From Planctomycetota bacterium (lineage in GTDB: Bacteria; Planctomycetota; PLA2): 64,000 nt of DNA. Where the stretch lies: the NCBI GenBank assembly GCA_021776785.1, contig JAJFFF010000018.1, forward strand, positions 62,001 through 126,000, in the 5' to 3' direction. Below, piece after piece: positions 1 through 6,732 of this stretch; within the stretch, counting starts at the first letter, position 1; each line of letters begins with the position of its first letter. The notes below the pieces were generated by a model. The model ran no database searches, had not been told where the DNA came from, and was given only the letters and a program-made list of their open reading frames with translations. A program made the translations under genes and the position numbers.

Positions 1-387
1 CTCGACGGGCACGCGGAAGCGCTCGCCGGCATCAAAGATCCGGAGGAAAAGCTTCAAAAGGTCATCGAAGGCCACCTTGCTTTTTTCTCGGCGAATCTCG
101 CGTCGATGAAAGTGATGTCGCGCGAAAGCGAAGCGCTGCCCGGCGAACTCGGCGCACCCGTGCGCGAACTGCGGCGACGCTACGTCCGTTTGTTGCGGGG
201 CATTCTCGACGAGTTGGGCGTGGACCATCCGCTCCACGAGATCAAGACCGGGGTCGCGGTGTTCCTGCTGTTCGGGATGATGAACTGGATGTACACGTGG
301 TACGACGAAGAGCGCGACGGCAGCGCGGCGGACCTGGCGGACGCGGTGCGGCTTATCTTTTTGCGCGGGTTGTTGCGGCGGCCGTAA
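1..387 (+). CDS. TetR/AcrR-family transcriptional regulator, C-terminal part (5' end outside window)
   Basis: The reading frame is open from the first base to the TAA at 385-387, so only the C-terminal ligand-binding part (about 128 residues) is seen. It is a helical TetR_C-type domain; the stretch FGMMNWMYTWYDEERDG followed by LADAVRLIFLRGLL resembles the end of KstR2/FadR-like TetR regulators that sense acyl-CoA-type ligands. The DNA-binding helix-turn-helix lies to the left of the window. Its 3' end overlaps the end of the convergent nucleotidyltransferase gene by 35 bp. The family call is fairly secure. The ligand is inference, and no link to the lasso cluster can be shown. Confidence 0.75.
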   Translation, partial: LDGHAEALAGIKDPEEKLQKVIEGHLAFFSANLASMKVMSRESEALPGELGAPVRELRRRYVRLLRGILDELGVDHPLHEIKTGVAVFLLFGMMNWMYTWYDEERDGSAADLADAVRLIFLRGLLRRP

Positions 388-1174
388 ACGAACGCACGCG
401 TTGCGCCAATGTTCCGACACGAAGGTACGCGCCCCACCGCCACCGATCTTGAAAGTCAACCTCGTTCGGCGCCAATCGGCGGGCCAGGCGCCAGCACCGT
501 CGGCGCCATGAGCCGCGCGGACGCAGTACGTTCGGGGCGAGCGGTTCGGGTGGCGCCGCGCCCACGCGCACGTAGGCGGCGCGGACGACCTCGTGCGCGC
601 AGGCGCGACGGCACAGGCGGTCCAATCGATGGAGGTCCATCGCTTCGCGCTCGATCAATCGCGCGACATCGTACGCCCACTGCGTACGAGCCCAGTTGTG
701 GCGCGAACCGTGTCGGGCGAGAGCGATCAACAACGCTTCCGATGTGAAGCGGCGGCAAGGGACGCCGAGACACTCACCGTCGTAAGACACATCCGCGGAC
801 TTAAGCTCGAACCCGGGACCGTCGTGCCTTTCCCAAAGCGCCCAGTGCAGATCGAGGTGCGCCCCCTTTTGGCGATAGCTGACCTCGTGCCGCCCCATGC
901 AAAGGATCGCGGGTGTGGGCGCGCGCCCTCCGTACCCGGGGCTCCATCCCGCATCTTCCAAGACTCGCTCCCAACGGCGGCGCATGCCGCGATCGATCAC
1001 GAGATCGATGTCGCCGCTCCAGCGCGTGCCCGCGTCGCCGCCCAACCGTGTCTCAAGCGCCAGTCCTTTGTACGGTGCGATCGACACGCGATGCTCGTCG
1101 GCGAGCACCAACAGATCCCGGAGGACGCGCGCTTGATGAAACGAGTGTGCGAGAGTCGGGCGCGAAGCGATCAC
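353..1174 (-). CDS. Nucleotidyltransferase-family protein of the lasso peptide cluster
   Basis: Translation is read from GTG at 1174, which overlaps the stop of the upstream kinase gene as GTGA (1171-1174); the open frame continues upstream only inside that gene. The 273-residue product has the pattern of the NTP_transf_5 group (PF14907): a PYKGLALE block followed by SGDIDLVID, the metal-binding Asp-x-Asp signature of the nucleotidyltransferase fold. Such genes recur in lasso peptide clusters that also carry an HPrK-like kinase; in the pseudomycoidin cluster the homologous protein further modifies the phosphorylated peptide. By context it is the last tailoring enzyme here. The exact reaction is inference. 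Confidence 0.75.
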   Translation of the reverse strand: MIASRPTLAHSFHQARVLRDLLVLADEHRVSIAPYKGLALETRLGGDAGTRWSGDIDLVIDRGMRRRWERVLEDAGWSPGYGGRAPTPAILCMGRHEVSYRQKGAHLDLHWALWERHDGPGFELKSADVSYDGECLGVPCRRFTSEALLIALARHGSRHNWARTQWAYDVARLIEREAMDLHRLDRLCRRACAHEVVRAAYVRVGAAPPEPLAPNVLRPRGSWRRRCWRLARRLAPNEVDFQDRWRWGAYLRVGTLAQRVRSFTAAATTRAKR

Positions 1175-2052
1175 CGAACGTGTTCCAAGACGATCCGGAT
1201 CAGTTCGTCGATCTGCTCCATGTTGTCTGTGCGACGCAGCGCGTGGACGGGCACATCGCTCGCCAACGCCGCGCACATTCGAAAGGTGCGCTCCAAACCG
1301 ATATGAGCCAGCGTCCGTGCCCCGTACACGTTGGACCAGAGTCCGTCGAGCGCGTCGGTTCGTGTCCACCGATTCGAGCACGACGGGGAAACGACGCTCT
1401 CCGGATCGGTGGGTGTCGCCTCGGCCGAAAGCAAGAACACAACATCCGGTCGCCGTGACGCGACCGTGCCACGCACGCGGCCGACTCGCTTCGTCGTGAG
1501 TTCGTGGAGCCGATTCGTTCCCGGCACGAAGCGCGCGCTATCCGGCCACAGCTTGAGCCACCTCCAGCCGGGCAACACGCGTCCGCTCTCATCGAGAACG
1601 ACAAGGTCGTCGGTAAGGACTTGCCCGCCGCGGGCTTGCAGCGCTGCCGCCATCGTCGACTTGCCGGCGCCCGAAGCGCCGAGGAAAAGCAGCGTCTTTG
1701 TGCCGACGGTGACCGAGCTCCCATGGAGGACCGTCTTTCCGCGCAAACGAAGCAACGCGCCGGTCGCGGGCCCCATCACCAGCGCGCGCAACGTCGCGTC
1801 GGAGACATGCCGCGGGGCGTAGCATGAGATTTGATCGACGCCGACGCCGAGAACGATGCCTTCCCCAAGCGGGATGCAAACCGACTCCTGCGTGGACGGA
1901 TTGGCGACACGCCGCACACGAATACACGCCTCCGGCTCGCCCCTCCCCGCTTCGCGCACGGGAAGCGCGAACGGGGCCGCGAAGCGTAGACCGAAGGCGG
2001 CGCCGTCGACGCGTGTGTCCGCGCTACGCAACGGCCGACCCAAGCACGCCAT
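1171..2052 (-). CDS. HPr kinase-like peptide kinase (lasso peptide tailoring)
   Basis: P-loop kinase of the HPrK/PEPCK-like group. The Walker A block GASGAGKST lies in LFLGASGAGKSTMAAAL, followed by LTDDLVVLDE. The open frame reaches a GTG at 2181, but that stretch covers the precursor gene in another frame. The ATG at 2052 (293 aa) gives a 29-bp overlap with the precursor end and a classic coupled start; GTG at 2058 is an alternative. Short HPrK-like proteins without the N-terminal HPr-kinase domain are known in lasso clusters (paeninodin type), where they phosphorylate a serine of the precursor. Here the predicted core has serines at positions 1, 5 and 13 but none at the C-terminus, so the target residue may differ from paeninodin. 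Followed by a GTGA-overlapping nucleotidyltransferase. Confidence 0.8.
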   Translation of the reverse strand: MACLGRPLRSADTRVDGAAFGLRFAAPFALPVREAGRGEPEACIRVRRVANPSTQESVCIPLGEGIVLGVGVDQISCYAPRHVSDATLRALVMGPATGALLRLRGKTVLHGSSVTVGTKTLLFLGASGAGKSTMAAALQARGGQVLTDDLVVLDESGRVLPGWRWLKLWPDSARFVPGTNRLHELTTKRVGRVRGTVASRRPDVVFLLSAEATPTDPESVVSPSCSNRWTRTDALDGLWSNVYGARTLAHIGLERTFRMCAALASDVPVHALRRTDNMEQIDELIRIVLEHVR

Positions 2053-2191
2053 CGTCACCCGATCCGACGACGCTTTGCGTAATTTCTTCGATCGTGCCTC
2101 GTTCAACGAGCGTGGGAGCCACGTACGGTTCGGGCTCGCGAGGATCCTCGCCTCTCCTGACGCGATCGGGATTTGTTTCACATGAATCCAT
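2024..2191 (-). CDS. Lasso peptide precursor (gene A), 55 aa
   Basis: Short ORF from ATG at 2191 to TAG at 2026-2024, in a different frame from the kinase that overlaps its end. An AGGAG ribosome binding site lies 6 bases before the ATG. The leader contains Y23, P26, L28, G32 and T38 with exactly the spacing of the lasso leader motif YxxPxLxxxGxxxxxTx, which B1 recognises and B2 cleaves after. Cleavage two residues after T38 (between Q39 and S40) leaves a 16-residue core SVVGSGDDGVLGSAVA. Asp7 or Asp8 can form the macrolactam with the Ser1 amino group (7- or 8-residue ring), leaving an 8- to 9-residue tail. The position between cyclase and kinase genes supports the call. Motif and frame are seen in the sequence; the ring size and mature form are inferred. 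Confidence 0.85.
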   Translation of the reverse strand: MDSCETNPDRVRRGEDPREPEPYVAPTLVERGTIEEITQSVVGSGDDGVLGSAVA

Positions 2192-2209
2192 TCGTTCTCC
2201 TCTCCCTAG

Positions 2210-2367
2210 CAGCCCGTTGAAAAAGTCCTCGTGGGCTGCGTTCGGATCTCGAAGCCGATCTCTGCGTCGCCAATCCTCGCCCTAGCTTGCGCTAGGGCTC
2301 CGGTTCGCTCCTTGATCTCGGCTCCGAGCTCTCGCTCTCGCCTGACGACTACTTTTTCAACGGGCTG
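2210..2367. mobile_element. 158-bp palindromic MITE-like element with CTAG target duplication
   Basis: The element is bounded by a perfect 17-bp inverted repeat (CAGCCCGTTGAAAAAGT at 2210-2226, its complement at 2351-2367), which continues imperfectly inward. The middle holds a further inverted repeat, GCCCTAG-CTTGCG-CTAGGGC, and flanking arms such as tctcgaagccgagatc-like stretches, so the whole element can fold into one long hairpin. CTAG occurs directly on both sides (2206-2209 and 2368-2371), as expected for a 4-bp target duplication. No ORF is inside, so it would depend on a transposase elsewhere. Inverted repeats of the CAGCCCGTTGAAAAAGT kind occur at the ends of insertion sequences; the family is not assigned here. 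It separates the cyclase stop codon from the precursor ribosome binding site. Confidence 0.75.
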
Positions 2368-4050
2368 CTAGGCCGAGATATTCCATTGCTCCATCCAGAC
2401 GTCGAGCGTAAGCGCGCGCCACACGACGACCGCGGACGCCAGATCCGCCGCGTGGAGAAGCCGGTCCCGGTAGTCGTTGAGACGTGCACGGTCGACGAGG
2501 GGCAAGACTCGTTGCAGTCGGTGTTCGATCGCATGCTCATCGCGCACAAGTCCGCGCATGCATTGGGTGAATTGGGGGCCCAACCGCGCCTTGCGCACAC
2601 GCCAACGAATCTCGTCGGGCATGAGTCCGGCCGACGCTTCGCGATGCGCCCATCGCGACCAACCGTCCCGCAGCTTCCAAGTCGCAGGCAACGAAACGCA
2701 GAACTGCGCGAGGCGACGATCGAAAAACGGGTACCGGGGCTCGATCCCGCGTGCGTGCGCAGCATGATGGGCAAGCTCCAACGCGTGGGATAAGATCCCG
2801 CGCTCGAGGTTTGCACGGTGCAGTTCCTGCTCGGTGCGGAGTCCCCGCAGCGACGAGAGGTGCGCGCGTGTCGTCGACTCGAACGCAACGCGCTGCGCGA
2901 CGTCCTCGTCCAGGATCGAACGTGGGCCGCGGCGCCTCCGCCACCGGCTCCACACATGTCGGCGCAGCGTGCGTCGCATGGTGATGCCGTGCCGCCGCGA
3001 GAAACTCCGCGTCTCCGACAAGAGCCGTAACCAGCGGCCGCGTTGCGCCAAGACAACCAGTCGTTCCATTCCGTGAGACAACGTCGTATCGCCGTCGAGG
3101 CCGTCGAGGAGGACGGTCGCGCCGGACCGCCGCGCACTCTCGTAGAGGGCTTCGTGCAAAAACAAGTTGGGCGCGCCGACCGGCTCGCTCTGCGTGACGG
3201 TGGCTCTCTCGAGCGCATGCCACGGGTTCAGCTTCGTGCCGTCGATCCTGGTCGCATCGATCCCGCATTCGCGCTCAACGATTCCGATGTACCGACTCTC
3301 ATCGCTCGATAGGCCGGGAAACACAAGCGCGTGTGCCGAAACGGGCGCCAGACGACGCGCCGCACAGGCGACCGCGGTCGAGTCCAACCCGCCGCTGAGC
3401 GTCACGGCCGTCTCCCCGCTCACGCGACACGCCACCGCGCGCTCGAAGCGCGCCCGCAGTTCTCCGAGGGCACGCTCCGGCGATCGCCGCGGCGCGACGT
3501 TAAGGCGCCAGTACTCCCGTTGCTGAAGCGTGTGGCCATCCCACGAAATCGTGTGTGCGCGCGGCACTCGTTTCACATCGCGAAAAAAAGTACGCGTCGC
3601 GTCGACGCTCCACCCGGCCAGGTGATGCGCCGCGCGTACCTCATCCAACCTCGCTTCGCGTCCGTCCAAACGGGCCAAGGCGTCGGCTCGGCTCCCCGCG
3701 GCCAAGACCTCCGGGATTCCCAAGTCCCCACCAGCGGTCCAATACATAGGATGCACGCCGAACACGTCCCGCGCCAAGGTCAACCGCCGCCTCCGGACAT
3801 CGAACACGGCGAGGGCGAAGTCTCCAAGAATGTGGAAGGGCGCTTCGTCGCGCCACCGCTCAAACGCGGCGGAGACGAGTTCGCCGTCCGCCGCGTTGCG
3901 GGGCAACCCCAGAGCATGGGCGGCGGCGGCGCGCTCGTCCCATCGGATGGTTCCCGCACAGAGGAACGCCTCGCCGACGTAGAAGAACCCGCCCTCGGGA
4001 GCGGTCAGGAACGGCTTCGGACTCGCGCCGTCCCAACGAGCCCACATCAT
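2368..4050 (-). CDS. Lasso peptide cyclase, asparagine synthetase homologue (lasso C protein)
   Basis: 560 aa, made of an N-terminal Ntn-hydrolase-like domain and a C-terminal ATP-pyrophosphatase domain with the PP-loop SGGLDS at residues 219-224. The N-terminus (MMWARWDG) lacks the Cys2 that genuine glutamine-dependent asparagine synthetases need. This is usual for lasso cyclases, which adenylate the side chain of the acceptor Asp/Glu in the core peptide and close the macrolactam. ATG at 4050 overlaps the B2 stop as ATGA. The TAG stop at 2370-2368 lies within the CTAG duplicated by the adjoining MITE-like element, so the insertion preserved the reading frame end. Function is assigned from the family plus the B1-B2-C-A-kinase neighbourhood. 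Confidence 0.85.
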   Translation of the reverse strand: MMWARWDGASPKPFLTAPEGGFFYVGEAFLCAGTIRWDERAAAAHALGLPRNAADGELVSAAFERWRDEAPFHILGDFALAVFDVRRRRLTLARDVFGVHPMYWTAGGDLGIPEVLAAGSRADALARLDGREARLDEVRAAHHLAGWSVDATRTFFRDVKRVPRAHTISWDGHTLQQREYWRLNVAPRRSPERALGELRARFERAVACRVSGETAVTLSGGLDSTAVACAARRLAPVSAHALVFPGLSSDESRYIGIVERECGIDATRIDGTKLNPWHALERATVTQSEPVGAPNLFLHEALYESARRSGATVLLDGLDGDTTLSHGMERLVVLAQRGRWLRLLSETRSFSRRHGITMRRTLRRHVWSRWRRRRGPRSILDEDVAQRVAFESTTRAHLSSLRGLRTEQELHRANLERGILSHALELAHHAAHARGIEPRYPFFDRRLAQFCVSLPATWKLRDGWSRWAHREASAGLMPDEIRWRVRKARLGPQFTQCMRGLVRDEHAIEHRLQRVLPLVDRARLNDYRDRLLHAADLASAVVVWRALTLDVWMEQWNISA

Positions 4051-4421
4051 GAGTCGGCGCTCAACGGACGGAACTTAGCGTCGTATCCGACGTGACCTCG
4101 ATTCCACTCGACCCACGCGTGCGCGACGAACTCACTTCGGTCCTTGCGGACGCCATAGCGGATGCGGGCCGCATGGCCGTTGCGGCGAAGAGCCGCTTCG
4201 AGCGCAACGGCCCGGATGAGGCAGTTTCCGATCCACGGCGCGCGGCGCACCGCCGAGCGATGACAAGCAACGATGACGGAAGCATCTCGACGACGCGCCG
4301 TTCGACGCGCCGACAGAACCGTTCGGGAACGGGTCACGCCGCTCCACCGAACGTGGAAACGCGCCCGAGCCAAGTCGAGGGTCGCTTGCGTTACGCCGAC
4401 AAGGCGCATGGCCGCTCCCAC
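4047..4421 (-). CDS. Lasso peptide leader peptidase B2 (transglutaminase-like cysteine protease)
   Basis: 124 aa with the Transglut_core3 (PF13471) pattern: Cys67 in NCLIRAVALEAALRRNGH, His101 in FVAHAWVEW and Asp114 in GYDAKF form the expected catalytic triad. It removes the leader from the precursor, working with the separate B1 protein. ATG at 4421 overlaps the end of B1 by about 31 bp; the ATG at 4409 is an alternative start. Its stop overlaps the cyclase start (ATGA), so B1, B2 and C are translationally linked. The protein is slightly shorter at the N-terminus than many B2 proteins (about 140 aa). Confidence 0.85.
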   Translation of the reverse strand: MGAAMRLVGVTQATLDLARARFHVRWSGVTRSRTVLSARRTARRRDASVIVACHRSAVRRAPWIGNCLIRAVALEAALRRNGHAARIRYGVRKDRSEFVAHAWVEWNRGHVGYDAKFRPLSADS

Positions 4422-4681
4422 AATCCACAGCGACGAATCGCGCGTAACAGTGTCGCGACATCGGCGCGAACGCGCGGCAGTTCCACCGCATGCATGGCCG
4501 CGAGACGAGTCGCGACCAAACCCGGAGGCAGCCCGTCGCGGATACCGCGCCAGACAACAGCACCCGTTTTGTTGAGCGTGTAGTACGCACCGGAAGCAAG
4601 GTCCAACAAAGCCAACTCATCCCCAAGCTGGCAACTTACGACACTTGCTCCGCGCGCTCCCAACGGCGGAGTCCCCTTCAT
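4391..4681 (-). CDS. Lasso peptide B1 protein (PqqD-like RiPP recognition element)
   Basis: 96 aa; the pattern LGDELALLDLASGAYYTLNKTGAVVW is typical of PqqD/RRE-fold proteins, a three-stranded winged helix that binds RiPP leader peptides. In split-B lasso systems it binds the leader motif and hands the precursor to B2. ATG at 4681 follows the upstream GGCT gene stop by 33 bp on the same strand, so the lasso genes may share a transcript with it; no clear promoter is visible in this gap. The end overlaps the B2 start. Confidence 0.85.
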   Translation of the reverse strand: MKGTPPLGARGASVVSCQLGDELALLDLASGAYYTLNKTGAVVWRGIRDGLPPGLVATRLAAMHAVELPRVRADVATLLRAIRRCGLWERPCALSA

Positions 4682-4714
4682 CTACTATTGCATCGGTTGT
4701 GCAACGCGCGGGCG

Positions 4715-5068
4715 TTAACGGCGCAACCAGTCGCCCGACGCGACTACGGGCGCATCGCCAAGATCGCGCGCGTACACGTACATCCACGCGAGGCGTCCGC
4801 CAACACAAACGACTTGGCGGCGGTAAAGCGGTGGGGTATCGAACACGCGTTCGGCGCGATCCAGCACGTTCAAAGCCGCCACATTCGGTAACTCGTACAG
4901 TTCCCCGGTAATCGTTCCCGGTCCTGGCACGGCGCCGGGGTAGTTTCCCAGGTCATAGAGATCGAAACCCTGTAAAAAGTTCGCGCCCAACGCGGTCGCG
5001 CCTGCAAGCAATGCGGCTAGCTCGCGGCCGTCGCGCAACAACCCGTAGACGAACAACCGCGGTTTCAT
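4715..5068 (-). CDS. Gamma-glutamylcyclotransferase-fold protein (AIG2-like)
   Basis: 117 aa beginning MKPRLFVYGLLRDG, the family hallmark (substrate-binding loop YGxLRxG), followed by a GELYELP segment typical of the AIG2/GGCT fold, which cleaves or forms gamma-glutamyl or similar amide bonds releasing 5-oxoproline. The start ATG at 5068 overlaps the RlmI-type stop as ATGA, which is preferred over the ATG at 5080 further upstream. It lies just ahead of the lasso B1 gene. A role in lasso maturation is possible but unsupported; the family is widespread and its substrates vary. Confidence 0.7.
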   Translation of the reverse strand: MKPRLFVYGLLRDGRELAALLAGATALGANFLQGFDLYDLGNYPGAVPGPGTITGELYELPNVAALNVLDRAERVFDTPPLYRRQVVCVGGRLAWMYVYARDLGDAPVVASGDWLRR

Positions 5069-6213
5069 GACACGTGACACAGCGCGCCGTTTAAGTAACG
5101 ACCCTCCGGCGCATGCACGTGGACCGGGTGATCGGGCGGCTGACTCAGACGATGGAGCACGCGCACGGATCGATCCGCATGAATGGCGCCCTGACGAATG
5201 TGGAATTCCAAGTCGTCGGCGGTAAACAGGCCCGTGCAGGAATACGTCAGCAAGATACCGCCGGGCGCGACGGCGCCGAGCGCGAGCGTGTGGAGATCGA
5301 TCGATTTTTGCCGGGCGCGCGGCAACTCATCGCGGCGCTTGGCGAGTTTGGGCGGGTCGAGCACGACGACCTGGGCGCTCACGCCGGTCCGCAGGTACTC
5401 GAACGCATCGGCGTGCTGAAACGTCACGTCGAGTTCGTTGAGCAACGCGTTTTTTTCGGCCTGCGCGATCGCGTCCTCGTCCAGATCGACGCCAATCACG
5501 GCCGCCGCCCCGCCGGCCGCGGCCGCCAGCGAGAAGCCGCCGGTATAGCAGCACAGGTCGAGAACCGTCTTGTCGGCGGCGAGGTCAGCCAGCAGCAGCC
5601 GCGACTCGCGTTGATCCACAAAAAACCCGGTCTTGTGTCCGCCGCGGCAGTCCACGTGATAGCGCACGCCGTGTTCGGACACGATCGTGTGGACGGGTTG
5701 CGCGCCGCGCTCAAGCGCCCGAAACCCTTCGATCTTCTCGACGGCCGGATCGGAGCGCAACACGATCTTCGTGACACCGCAGAGCTCGCGCACCGCGGCG
5801 TCGATCGCGTCGATGTGGGCGAACATGCCGCGACACCCAACCTCGACGACGGCGACATCGTCGTACCGGTCGATGATGAGCCCGCTGAGCCCGTCGCCCT
5901 CGGCGTGGATCACGCGATAGGCGTTCGTAACTTGGTCAAGCCCCATCAAGTTCTGACGCAGGTCGTGCGCCGCCTTGATCTTTTGCAAAAACCACTCGTC
6001 GTCGATCGGCGGCCCGAACTCGTCGCGATCCAAGATGCGCACCGCGATCACGGAGCGCGGACTGAAGAACGCGCGGCCGACGAAACGACCGTCCTGCATC
6101 CGAACGGCAATGACCTCGCCGGCCCGGATCCCCTGGTCGTAGCGGCCGAGCCGCTTCTTGTAGATGCGGGGACTCTGCGGCGCGTCGGCGCCGCGCAACA
6201 AGACAGTGCGCAT
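5065..6213 (-). CDS. rlmI: Class I SAM-dependent rRNA methyltransferase, RlmI type (23S rRNA m5C)
   Basis: 382 aa with an N-terminal PUA-like RNA-binding domain (about residues 1-75), a central RlmI-like domain (DGLSGLIIDRYDD) and a Rossmann methyltransferase domain. Motif I is LDLCCYTGGFSLAA, motif IV VLDPPKLAKRRDEL, and the Cys of TYSCTG serves as the second m5C motif. RlmI methylates a cytosine in 23S rRNA (C1962 in E. coli). Length and motif order match YccW/RlmI well. The gene is first in a minus-strand run ending in the lasso cluster and lies downstream of the tRNA-Lys terminator. Confidence 0.85.
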   Translation of the reverse strand: MRTVLLRGADAPQSPRIYKKRLGRYDQGIRAGEVIAVRMQDGRFVGRAFFSPRSVIAVRILDRDEFGPPIDDEWFLQKIKAAHDLRQNLMGLDQVTNAYRVIHAEGDGLSGLIIDRYDDVAVVEVGCRGMFAHIDAIDAAVRELCGVTKIVLRSDPAVEKIEGFRALERGAQPVHTIVSEHGVRYHVDCRGGHKTGFFVDQRESRLLLADLAADKTVLDLCCYTGGFSLAAAAGGAAAVIGVDLDEDAIAQAEKNALLNELDVTFQHADAFEYLRTGVSAQVVVLDPPKLAKRRDELPRARQKSIDLHTLALGAVAPGGILLTYSCTGLFTADDLEFHIRQGAIHADRSVRVLHRLSQPPDHPVHVHAPEGRYLNGALCHVS

Positions 6214-6270
6214 CCGGGCGTTATCCGGGTTTTGCCCGCACTGTCAAAGAAGGTGCCCGCGAAAACAAAA

Positions 6271-6303
6271 AACCCGCCGCACGTGCGAGCCGAGCGGCGG
6301 GTT
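6271..6303 (-). terminator. Rho-independent terminator after tRNA-Lys
   Basis: Minus-strand hairpin AACCCGCCGC / GCGGCGGGTT (10-bp stem) followed by a run of T. It lies 6 bases beyond the tRNA 3' end and ends tRNA transcription before rlmI. Confidence 0.85.
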
Positions 6304-6309
6304 TCAAAG

Positions 6310-6382
6310 TAGGGGATGAGGGACTCGAACCCACGACCAGCGGATTAAAAGTCCGATGCTCTACCAACTGAGCTAATCCCCC
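6310..6382 (-). tRNA. tRNA-Lys (anticodon TTT)
   Basis: 73-nt cloverleaf with a GGGGGAT/ATCCCCT acceptor stem, GCTC/GAGC D-stem, anticodon loop CTTTTAA (anticodon UUU, Lys) and TTCGAGT T-loop. Two stem positions do not pair (27-43 in the anticodon stem, 50-64 in the T-stem), but all loops are canonical. No CCA is encoded. A strong terminator follows. Confidence 0.92.
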
Positions 6383-6732
6383 GTTGGGTCCTAAAAGTCT
6401 ATCGGCAAACCGCTCGTAGTCGAGATTGAACGAGACCATGGCGAGACCCGCAATGACCGGCGTCGGCGCGCCGCTGGGCGGCCTGGGAGGGGACTGCAGG
6501 TCCCGCCGAAACAGAGTGGCCTTGCCAGGGCGAATGTGCGTGCCGATCGACGAGAGAGCGATGCGATCCCTACTTCCCGTCGCGTAAAGCGAACCAGGCC
6601 GAGCGCCCCGAACAAAGACACAACAAAGAAACTACAAGCAGGATCAGGATCCCGTGTGTTCGACGACCGAGCCCCATTTGATTGACGCGCTCGCTGCAAG
6701 GAGAGCCCAACCGATCCGAGTCAACCGCGCCG
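6383..6732. other. Intergenic region without a supported gene
   Basis: 350 bp between the FG-GAP gene 3' end and tRNA-Lys. It should contain the tRNA promoter, but I cannot place it with confidence. A minus-strand 35-codon frame (6677-6570) encodes one hydrophobic segment, but it has no ribosome binding site and is not called. Confidence 0.5.

Noticed and set aside
2053..2181. N-terminal extension of the HPrK-like kinase (GTG at 2181)
   Set aside because: The stretch codes for the lasso precursor in another frame and does not resemble an HPrK N-terminus.
2210..2367. Ordinary terminator after the cyclase gene
   Set aside because: Terminal inverted repeats with CTAG duplications and a 158-bp palindrome fit a mobile element better, although it may still stop some transcription.
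2368..4050. Primary-metabolism asparagine synthetase asnB
   Set aside because: Lacks Cys2 and is embedded between B2 and a lasso precursor with overlapping starts.
5113..6312. 399-codon plus-strand frame opposite rlmI
   Set aside because: Antisense shadow of a clear methyltransferase gene in high-GC DNA; no family pattern.
6570..6677. 35-codon minus-strand frame with one hydrophobic segment
   Set aside because: No ribosome binding site, no homologue pattern, Cys-rich membrane segment could be chance in GC-rich DNA.
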